Assembly: GCA_018065345.1 (NCBI GenBank)
Contig: JAGHTM010000124.1
Location: 1 to 5,770, forward strand
From: Candidatus Enterousia merdequi
GTDB taxonomy: Bacteria; Pseudomonadota; Alphaproteobacteria; Rs-D84
DNA: 5,770 nt
Direction of reading: 5' to 3'
Shown here: positions 1-4,946 of the stretch, piece after piece
Layout of the letters: each line of letters opens with the position of its first letter
Position numbering within the stretch: the stretch's first letter is position 1
The notes under the pieces: generated by a model
The model's database searches: none
Told to the model about the DNA's origin: nothing
Seen by the model: the letters and a program-made list of their open reading frames with translations, nothing else
Translations under genes and position numbers: made by a program

Positions 1-46
1 CTTACTCATAGTCGAACTGGGTTCTCGTCCTACTTTTTATAAAATA

Positions 47-70
47 AAAAACCGTCATGAAAGACGGCTT
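47..70 (-). terminator. Rho-independent terminator of the tRNA gene, possibly bidirectional
   Basis: The arms 52-56 (CCGTC) and 63-67 (GACGG) form a perfect 5-bp stem around a 6-nt loop. On the minus strand a G-T pair (68 with 51) extends the stem, and a T-rich tract follows at about 50-41. It lies just past the 3' end of the minus-strand tRNA, so it probably ends that transcript. On the plus strand the same stem is followed by CTTTTT, so it could also stop a gene entering from the left edge. Confidence 0.75.
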
Positions 71-79
71 TTTAATCTG

Positions 80-156
80 TGGTGGGTTAAGTAGGACTCG
101 AACCCACGACCAAAGCGTTATGAGCGCTCCGCTCTAACCAACTGAGCTATTAACCC
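80..156 (-). tRNA. tRNA with CAT anticodon (elongator Met, or Ile2 read with lysidine)
   Basis: Read on the minus strand this folds as a complete 77-nt cloverleaf. The acceptor GGGTTAA (156-150) pairs with TTAACCC. The D-stem is GCTC/GAGC, the anticodon stem GAGCG/CGCTT, and the T-arm GTGGG-TTCGAGT-CCTAC. The anticodon loop is CTCATAA (124-118) with CAT at 122-120. The discriminator is A, and CCA is encoded (82-80). It is not the initiator tRNA: the first acceptor pair is G-C and the anticodon stem lacks three consecutive G-C pairs. A CAT anticodon with this loop fits either elongator tRNA-Met or the minor tRNA-Ile whose C34 is changed to lysidine by TilS; I cannot separate them by eye. It has its own promoter upstream and a terminator downstream, so it looks like a single-gene transcription unit. 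Confidence 0.95.
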
Positions 157-168
157 ACAGCAAAGATT

Positions 169-196
169 ATTATATAAAAAAAACTTTGGCTTGCAA
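169..196 (-). promoter_or_regulatory. Promoter of the CAT-anticodon tRNA
   Basis: On the minus strand, TTGCAA (196-191) as the -35 element is 16 bp from a consensus TATAAT (174-169). The predicted transcription start falls near 162, a few bases before the tRNA 5' end at 156. The -35 hexamer overlaps the TTG codon at 191 that would be the longest possible helicase start, which argues against that start. Confidence 0.7.
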
Positions 197-253
197 GTTA
201 AAAATGAACAAATCTTGCTTTTTATTGCAAATTATGTAAATATCAACCGATAT

Positions 254-1522
254 ATGGCAGAGTTTATACCAATCTTGAATCCAAATCAAATGCAAGCGTT
301 TAATACTATTGAACGCACGTGTTCTAATGTTTTAATTTTGGGACAGGCTGGGACCGGTAAATCGACTTTTGTGCAATACCTTAAATCTGCGTCTGCTAAA
401 AGAATTGTGTGTGCGTGTCCTACGGCGGTTTCTGCTTTGAATATTGGTGGGCAAACTATACATTCGCTTTTTCAGATTCAACCACGTGATTTTATTATGC
501 CAGAATTGTTAAAGTTAAAGGCAAAACCACGTAATATATTAAATGCTACTGATGTTTTGGTAATCGATGAAATGTCTATGGTTGCGCCTGATTTATTAGA
601 TGCTATTGATATTCTGGCGCGTCAGGCCCGTCGTAATAATGAACCTTTTGGTGGAATACAAATAGTTGCTATTGGCGATATGTTTCAATTGCCACCTGTG
701 ATAACAAAAGATGCTGAACAATATTATGAATCAGCATATGAATATAAAAATGCTTACTTTTTTGATTCAAATGTTTATAAAAGGGCAAATTTTATAAAGT
801 TTGATTTTAATACTGTGTATCGACAAAGTGACGACAGTTTGTTAAAACATCTTATGCAATTGCGTGATAACGACGTGTCTGCTCTGGATTTCTTTAATAA
901 TTGCAAGATACAAGACGAAAATATCCGTAAAAATGCGGTTATAATAACGCCTTTTCGGGTTGTCGCAGAACGTATAAATGCTAATAAACTAAATCAAATA
1001 AATGCTCCCGAAGTTGTTTATAACGGAACATTGGACGGTAATTTTAATGTAAATGATGTGCCTGCACCTATGGAATTAAAGTTAAAGCAGGGTGCTTTGG
1101 TTATGTTTGTGAAAAATGGTGATAAATGGCATAATGGGTCGATAGGGTTGGTTGAACAATTAAATGCCAAAGAAATCATAGTGCAATTATTAGATGATAA
1201 AAATGATGTGGTTGTGGTTAAACCTGAGAAATGGGAAAAGATAGAATATTCTCGTGATGAAAATGACAGAATTGTTGAAAAAGAAATTGGTTCTTATAAA
1301 CAATTTCCATTGATGTTGGGGTATGCTATGACGATACATAAATCCCAAGGAAAAACATTAAACAAAGTTATTATTGATATTTCTTCTGGTGCGTTCGCAC
1401 ATGGTCAAACTTATGTTGCTTTATCACGAACAAAAAGAGCAGATGATATGCATATTGTTAAACCATTAAATGCGCGTGATATAATTTTTGATAAAAGAAT
1501 TCTTGATTTTATAAATGAATAA
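254..1522 (+). CDS. Pif1/RecD-like superfamily 1B DNA helicase
   Basis: This is a predicted ATP-dependent helicase of the Pif1/RecD2/Dda group, which moves 5' to 3' on single-stranded DNA and acts in replication, repair or recombination. Counting from the Met at 254 (422 residues), it shows a Q-motif-like NPNQMQAF start (9-16), Walker A GQAGTGKST (30-38), a PTA motif Ia followed by a TIHSLF segment, Walker B VLVIDEMS (101-108), motif III GDMFQLPP (141-148), IHKSQG (361-366) and motif VI YVALSR (387-392). The frame is open from a TTG at 191, which adds 21 residues. I prefer ATG 254 because the helicase motifs begin just after it and because 191 lies inside the tRNA promoter. Neither start has a good Shine-Dalgarno. 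It converges with rimI, leaving a 1-bp gap. The family is secure; the exact cellular role is not visible from sequence. Confidence 0.9.
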   Translation: MAEFIPILNPNQMQAFNTIERTCSNVLILGQAGTGKSTFVQYLKSASAKRIVCACPTAVSALNIGGQTIHSLFQIQPRDFIMPELLKLKAKPRNILNATDVLVIDEMSMVAPDLLDAIDILARQARRNNEPFGGIQIVAIGDMFQLPPVITKDAEQYYESAYEYKNAYFFDSNVYKRANFIKFDFNTVYRQSDDSLLKHLMQLRDNDVSALDFFNNCKIQDENIRKNAVIITPFRVVAERINANKLNQINAPEVVYNGTLDGNFNVNDVPAPMELKLKQGALVMFVKNGDKWHNGSIGLVEQLNAKEIIVQLLDDKNDVVVVKPEKWEKIEYSRDENDRIVEKEIGSYKQFPLMLGYAMTIHKSQGKTLNKVIIDISSGAFAHGQTYVALSRTKRADDMHIVKPLNARDIIFDKRILDFINE

Positions 1523-1523
1523 T

Positions 1524-1911
1524 TTATATGTCTTTGGACATTAAAATTGCGTCCACTCCATCATAGTATTTTGGACGCAAACCGACCGGTAAAAAGCCGG
1601 CATTTTCGTATAATTTTTGTGCGGCAATATTGTTTGAAGCGACTTCTAAAAATATTTTTTTAACCCCTTGATTTTTAATTGTTTTTTCAATTATTCCAAT
1701 CATAGCAGAGGCGATTCCAAGCCGTCTTTTTTCAGGGTTCACACCGATGGTTATAATTTTCGGCCTCATCAACGACAATTCTGTACACAATAAAGCCATT
1801 TTCAGACATAATAATTTCGCATCCAGATTTCTTCAAATCACGAAAATCATCTGCCGACCATGGTTTGTTCGGAAAACATTTTTTATGAAGATTTGATAAT
1901 TCATCAAACAT
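1524..1911 (-). pseudogene. rimI: rimI-like ribosomal protein N-acetyltransferase, broken by a 1-nt frameshift
   Basis: RimI is a GNAT-fold enzyme that moves an acetyl group from acetyl-CoA to the N-terminus of ribosomal protein S18, and it commonly sits beside tsaB. Frame 1 starts at the ATG whose A (1911) is also the last base of the tsaB stop codon (TAATG). It encodes 51 family-like residues ending YRIVVDEAE at 1759. Continuing in that frame gives eight unrelated residues and a TGA at 1734-1732. Dropping one A from the run AAAA (1760-1757) joins it to IITIGVNPEKRRLGIA, the acetyl-CoA-binding region, and to a RimI-like C-terminus with LYENAGF and RPKYYDG, stopping at 1526-1524. The repaired protein is 128 residues, slightly short for RimI. 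An ATG at 1799 opens a 91-residue frame, but its first 14 residues are out of frame with the family, so it is unlikely to be the real start. A real mutation, a sequencing error or frameshifted expression are all possible. Confidence 0.85.
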
Positions 1912-2441
1912 TATTTTTCAGCATAACTTGGTCTTAAATACATTGGTATCACAGGTTCTATTTTCCCAGATTTTAATTTTTCTTCTATGATACTTTTTGC
2001 GAATATTAAATTGTATGGTTTATGACCGACAGTTGATGGAAGTTTCATTTGTTCTGATTCAACTTCGTCAATAGTCATTGTACATGGTTCGTGTATTTTT
2101 GATGCGACAAAAAAATCACCACGACCAGAATCGATTGCTACAAAAGCATCTGGTGTTTCGTGTAAATATAATTCAAACAAATTCACACCGATAACAGGTA
2201 TGTTTAATCCAATGCTTAAACCTTTGGCATATGCGATTCCCATACGAATACCAGTAAAACTGCCAGGGCCAACTATGACACCAATAGCGCTTAAATCAGA
2301 CATTTGAACATTATTTTGTTCTAAAAAATCATTTACAGCATTTGGTAATCCAATCGCTTGCTTTTCAGAATCAAAATGTGCCATTTTATCGTCTAATAAT
2401 AAATCTATGCCATTTGAAGAAGTGTTTATTACTAATATCAT
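1911..2441 (-). CDS. tsaB: tRNA threonylcarbamoyladenosine biosynthesis protein TsaB
   Basis: TsaB (YeaZ) is a non-catalytic, ASKHA-fold partner of TsaD. Together with TsaE they transfer threonylcarbamoyl to A37 of ANN-decoding tRNAs in the cytoplasm. The 176-residue product begins MILVINTSSNG, the family's N-terminal strand, carries the hallmark GPGSFTGIR (58-66) followed by a helix with GLSIG, and ends in the typical PMYLRPSYAEK. It is shorter than many homologues, mostly in the C-terminal half. The start is supported by AAAAGG (2454-2449) seven bases before ATG; this site overlaps the lon stop codon. It is the middle gene of lon-tsaB-rimI, 11 nt after lon and sharing one base with rimI, which implies co-transcription and coupled translation. 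The CAT-anticodon tRNA in this window would be a substrate class if it is tRNA-Ile2. Confidence 0.93.
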   Translation of the reverse strand: MILVINTSSNGIDLLLDDKMAHFDSEKQAIGLPNAVNDFLEQNNVQMSDLSAIGVIVGPGSFTGIRMGIAYAKGLSIGLNIPVIGVNLFELYLHETPDAFVAIDSGRGDFFVASKIHEPCTMTIDEVESEQMKLPSTVGHKPYNLIFAKSIIEEKLKSGKIEPVIPMYLRPSYAEK

Positions 2442-2452
2442 TGTAAAACCTT

Positions 2453-4213
2453 TTATAAACGTGCACTGAATCCAATCTTGTTAGTCATATTTGCGTTTTG
2501 ATGTGCAGACAATAATTCATCTATTTTATCAATAGTAAAATCTGTTTTTACATCTTCGCCATTGTTTTGTAATAAACTGCGACGCAACAATGAAGATATT
2601 TCGCGTTGTAATTCACGAACGCCTTGTTCCGAAGTGTATTGGTGTATTATGTGCAATATAGCATCGTCAGAAATATTGATGTTATTTACATCCCAACCAG
2701 TATCTTCAGCAGCGCGTTTTATTAAATGTTCGCGTGCAATTTGAAGTTTTTCTTCTTCGGTATATCCAGGGATTTCTATGATTTCCATACGGTCTTTTAA
2801 TGCGGACGACATATTCAAAGAATTAGAAGTTGCAATAAACAAAACATTTGATAAATCAAAATCAACTTCCAAATAATGGTCGCGGAAAGTTTTGTTTTGT
2901 TCTGGATCTAATATTTCAAGCAATGCAGATTCTGGATCGCCACGCCAATCGCGTCCCATTTTATCTATTTCGTCCAGAACGATTACAGGATTATTAGATT
3001 TGCATCTTTTTAATGCGTCCATAATACGGCCACATTGTGCGCCGATATATGTTTTACGATGACCACGAAAATGAGATTCATCACTTATGCCACCCAATGA
3101 GATTCTGCAATATTTACGTCCCAAAGCATTAGCAATAGATTTACAAAGTGAAGTTTTTCCCACACCTGGAGCACCGACAAAGCACAAAATACTTCCCCGG
3201 TTTTTGCCGGTCTTTTTCATAACGGCAATGTGTTCTAAAATACGTTCTTTGACTGGCATCATACCAGAATGTTCGCTATCTAAAACACTTCGTGCGACTT
3301 GTAAATCAATAGGTGCTTTATCAGATTTGTCCCATGGCATAGATAATAATTCATCAAGATATGTTTTTAATAATCCACCTTCTTGAGACATAGGGGACAT
3401 TGCACGCATACGTTTTAATTCAGACATTGCTTTTTCTTTGGCTTCTGCTGGCATAGCAGATTTTTCAATTCTTTTGCGTATGCTGATAACACTTGTTTCT
3501 TCGTCGTCATCTTCGCCCATTTCTTTTTGTATAGCGCGCATTTTTTCTTGTAATATAGCCTGTCTTTGACCGTTTTCCATTTGGTTTTGAACACGACGAT
3601 TTATGTTTGATTCTATTCTGTTTGTTTCAATCAGCAACATAAGTTGTTCAAGCAAAGTTATCAATTTTTCACGCCAAGTTTTCATTTTCAAAATTTCAAC
3701 AGCGATTTCTGTGTCAATATTTGCCATTTGAACAACAGAATCTATAAATGCAGGCATAGGATAATTTTTGATAATCGCATTTAGTTTTTCTATTTTCATT
3801 TTGCGGTTAGCAGATAAAATCTGCATAGATTCGAAAACTTTGTCACGCAAAGCAATTGTTTGTTCTAATTCAGAATCATCAAGTATTTCAACAGGTGTGA
3901 CATCGGCAGAATAAACACCATTCAAAATTACAATATCAGATAAATCAACAACAGAAGTTGTTTGAACAATAGCATGAATAGAACCATCTGGCATATTTAA
4001 TACTTGGGCAATAGTTCCAATTGTTCCAGTTGTGAAAATATCATCTGCATTTGATGGATAAGACCATCCGTGTTGAGGGCACAAAACAAGTTTTTGGTTT
4101 GTTTTTGTTGCAGTTTTTATACATTCAATAGATAACGGATTATCAACATACACTGGCACCGTAAGGCCCGGGTGTACAACTAAATCACGAACTGGTAAGA
4201 TATATTCTTTCAT
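2453..4213 (-). CDS. lon: Lon-type AAA+ protein lacking the peptidase domain
   Basis: Lon normally unfolds and degrades misfolded and regulatory proteins in the cytoplasm as a hexamer, and is usually about 780-820 residues. This product has 586. The N-terminal substrate-binding domain starts ILPVRDLVVHPG (5-16). A charged coiled-coil stretch follows (about 200-285, including QAILQEKMRAIQKEMGE). The AAA+ module is intact: Walker A GAPGVGKT (347-354), pore loop with TYIG (388-391), Walker B VIVLDEID (410-417), sensor 1 ATSN (461-464), arginine finger DR (474-475) and sensor 2 GVR (531-533). The chain ends NKIGFSARL, roughly where the peptidase domain begins, so the catalytic Ser-Lys dyad is absent. 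The downstream DNA is tsaB, not a shifted peptidase frame. No Shine-Dalgarno is visible, but ATG 4213 opens directly onto the conserved N-terminus. It is likely an ATP-driven unfoldase or a decaying lon. Family call is firm; function is inferred. Confidence 0.9.
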   Translation of the reverse strand: MKEYILPVRDLVVHPGLTVPVYVDNPLSIECIKTATKTNQKLVLCPQHGWSYPSNADDIFTTGTIGTIAQVLNMPDGSIHAIVQTTSVVDLSDIVILNGVYSADVTPVEILDDSELEQTIALRDKVFESMQILSANRKMKIEKLNAIIKNYPMPAFIDSVVQMANIDTEIAVEILKMKTWREKLITLLEQLMLLIETNRIESNINRRVQNQMENGQRQAILQEKMRAIQKEMGEDDDEETSVISIRKRIEKSAMPAEAKEKAMSELKRMRAMSPMSQEGGLLKTYLDELLSMPWDKSDKAPIDLQVARSVLDSEHSGMMPVKERILEHIAVMKKTGKNRGSILCFVGAPGVGKTSLCKSIANALGRKYCRISLGGISDESHFRGHRKTYIGAQCGRIMDALKRCKSNNPVIVLDEIDKMGRDWRGDPESALLEILDPEQNKTFRDHYLEVDFDLSNVLFIATSNSLNMSSALKDRMEIIEIPGYTEEEKLQIAREHLIKRAAEDTGWDVNNINISDDAILHIIHQYTSEQGVRELQREISSLLRRSLLQNNGEDVKTDFTIDKIDELLSAHQNANMTNKIGFSARL

Positions 4214-4222
4214 AGCAAAATA

Positions 4223-4250
4223 AATATAGAATATTTTATATGATTTTCAA
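4223..4250 (-). promoter_or_regulatory. Probable promoter of the lon-tsaB-rimI operon
   Basis: On the minus strand, TTGAAA (4250-4245) is separated by 16 bp from TATATT (4228-4223). Each hexamer matches sigma-70 consensus at five of six positions. Transcription would start near 4216, leaving about three bases before the lon ATG at 4213, so the mRNA could be nearly leaderless; this fits the missing Shine-Dalgarno. The -35 with its preceding base reads CTTGAAA, the sigma-32 -35 consensus, but no CCCCAT-like -10 is present. Confidence 0.5.
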
Positions 4251-4254
4251 GATA

Positions 4255-4284
4255 TAAAAAAATTCCCTACAAAAGCAGGGAATT
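4255..4284 (-). terminator. Rho-independent terminator after the small membrane protein gene
   Basis: An 8-bp perfect inverted repeat, AATTCCCT (4261-4268) and AGGGAATT (4277-4284), encloses an 8-nt loop. On the minus strand it is followed by an uninterrupted T-run (4262-4256). It lies 23 bp past the stop codon of the 76-residue gene and separates that unit from the lon promoter. Confidence 0.88.
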
Positions 4285-4307
4285 CAAAAGTTTTTTATCG
4301 TCTTGGA

Positions 4308-4538
4308 TTAGTGACGACGAAAACCGTTAGAATGACTTTGTTGGCTGTTGCTTGAACGTTTTGATAAATAGCGAGCAGCGATTAAAACCAACCATTCGAT
4401 AGATAATAAAGCCAAACTGATAACTTGTGCTTGACGGTTTTCTAGATAAGCCAAAACATATACGAATTGAGCAATAAAAGATATATACAAAACGCCAAAA
4501 ACGCCTGTAAAGAATACTTTTTTGATTTTTCCGAACAT
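4308..4538 (-). CDS. Small two-helix membrane protein of unknown function
   Basis: I do not recognise the family. The 76-residue product has a basic start (MFGKIKK), a hydrophobic segment at about 8-31 rich in Phe, Val and Tyr, a short polar turn (ENRQAQ, 33-38), a second hydrophobic segment at about 39-57, and a polar, basic tail (YLSKRSSNSQQ to GFRRH). The positive-inside rule suggests both ends lie in the cytoplasm. It is probably real: AAGGA precedes the ATG with 8-nt spacing, and a strong terminator follows the stop. Upstream, the end of the tmRNA coding piece is only about 28 nt away with no terminator or convincing promoter between, so it may be expressed by readthrough from the tmRNA promoter. 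Confidence 0.75.
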   Translation of the reverse strand: MFGKIKKVFFTGVFGVLYISFIAQFVYVLAYLENRQAQVISLALLSIEWLVLIAARYLSKRSSNSQQSHSNGFRRH

Positions 4539-4654
4539 TTTTATTTTCCTTTATTTTATTATTAAATGCCGAGTTTCTGGTGCCAGGTACCCGGCGAACC
4601 CCGCATAAGCTAAACGAAATATATCAACGATTGCCAATATATTTCAACGCCATA

Positions 4655-4693
4655 TTAGGCAGCTAATGCAAGGCGAACGTTGTCGTTCGCAGC
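4655..4693 (-). other. tmRNA proteolysis-tag reading frame, (A)ANDNVRLALAA
   Basis: Codons GCT GCG AAC GAC AAC GTT CGC CTT GCA TTA GCT GCC TAA encode AANDNVRLALAA and a stop. The AND-N start and the LAA end match known tags, whose C-terminus is read by ClpXP and its adaptors. The resume codon is GCT (4693-4691) or GCG (4690-4688); it follows UAGAAUC, similar to the UAGUC before the E. coli resume codon. The middle of the frame is a perfect inverted repeat. Confidence 0.88.
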
Positions 4694-4796
4694 GATTCTA
4701 TCGCCATTCATTTTTTAGTTGTTTTTAACGGAACTACCCGGATTCAATCGATTTGCCTTTATTTCGCCTGTCGAAACTATGTCAGCCCCATAAAAT

Positions 4797-4877
4797 TGGT
4801 GGAGCTGTGGGGTACCGCCCCCCAGTCCAAAACGACTATTCTGCAACGAATTCAGAATCATCACTATTTGCATAGCA
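4797..4877 (-). ncRNA. ssrA: tmRNA acceptor piece
   Basis: This is the first-transcribed part, carrying the T-arm and the alanine-accepting 3' end. It contains a hairpin with arms ATTCTG (4858-4853) and CAGAAT (4843-4838), then the T-stem TGGGG (4824-4820) paired with CCCCA (4812-4808), then the acceptor strand CAGCTCC (4807-4801), discriminator A (4800) and encoded CCA (4799-4797). The seven-base T-loop reads GGCGGTA (4819-4813) instead of the usual TTCRANY pattern. The mature 5' end is not determined; 4877 is the predicted transcription start. Confidence 0.82.
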
Positions 4878-4883
4878 ATATAC

Positions 4884-4912
4884 ATTATAAATATTCGTGC
4901 TGGAAATTGCAA
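4884..4912 (-). promoter_or_regulatory. Promoter of ssrA
   Basis: On the minus strand, TTGCAA (4912-4907) is spaced 17 bp from a consensus TATAAT (4889-4884), predicting a start near 4877. The -35 sits in the same AACTTGCAA context as in the tRNA promoter at 169-196. It overlaps the spacer of the divergent obgE promoter. Confidence 0.72.
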
Positions 4913-4928
4913 GTTTTTAAGTTATAAT
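4901..4928 (+). promoter_or_regulatory. Probable promoter of obgE
   Basis: A consensus TATAAT (4923-4928) has a weak -35, TGGAAA (4901-4906), 16 bp upstream. The start would be near 4935, giving a leader of about 12 nt that begins at the ribosome binding site AAAAGG (4934-4939). The -10 is convincing; the -35 matches only four of six positions. Confidence 0.5.
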
Positions 4929-4946
4929 GATACAAAAGGTTTTAAA

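Larger units (their letters stand above)
4567..4877 (-). ncRNA. ssrA: Two-piece (circularly permuted) tmRNA precursor
   Basis: tmRNA with SmpB rescues stalled ribosomes and tags the nascent chain for degradation. Here the minus-strand order is acceptor piece, spacer, coding piece. The acceptor piece ends CAGCTCCACCA (4807-4797). A 7-nt spacer ATTTTAT (4796-4790) follows, then the mature 5' end GGGGCTGA (4789 on) with the conserved TTCGACAGG. GGGGCTG pairs with CAGCTCC over seven positions, including a G3-U70 wobble, the identity element for alanyl-tRNA synthetase. The tag frame lies at 4693-4655. After its stop codon there is a 9-bp hairpin (4637-4645 with 4616-4624), and then a possible stem of GCCGG (4595-4591) with TCGGC (4572-4568) near the 3' end. 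The outer ends are estimates: 4877 from the promoter, 4567 from the last stem. No terminator follows the coding piece directly. Confidence 0.92.

Noticed and set aside
1..42. Possible C-terminal tail of a plus-strand gene (13 codons then TAA at 40-42), or another gene in the minus direction
   Set aside because: A terminator follows on the plus strand, which would fit a gene end, but 13 codons are too few to judge and both strands are open here. I cannot support a call.
215..242. Promoter for the helicase (TTGCTT, 16 bp, TAAATA)
   Set aside because: The -10 matches only three of six positions in a very AT-rich stretch; too weak to list.
191..253. Upstream TTG-initiated extension of the helicase
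   Set aside because: The frame is open, but it overlaps the -35 of the tRNA promoter, has no ribosome binding site, and adds 21 residues before the usual helicase N-terminus.
1586..1612. Hairpin CCGGT-AAAAA-GCCGG as a terminator for the helicase
   Set aside because: The stem is only 5 bp with a terminal wobble, the T-tract is interrupted, and it lies within conserved rimI codons.
1757..1761. Programmed +1 frameshift site in rimI
   Set aside because: No known slippery heptamer, stop-codon pause or stimulatory structure is visible at the shift point, so I treat it as an indel until conservation is shown.
2562..3386. Two plus-strand open frames (2562-2744 and 3087-3386)
   Set aside because: Both are antisense to the conserved AAA+ coding region of lon, lack ribosome binding sites and resemble no family.
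4715..4912. 65-residue minus-strand open frame
   Set aside because: It runs through the tmRNA promoter, acceptor piece and mature 5' end. The RNA structure explains the sequence, and the peptide shows no domain.
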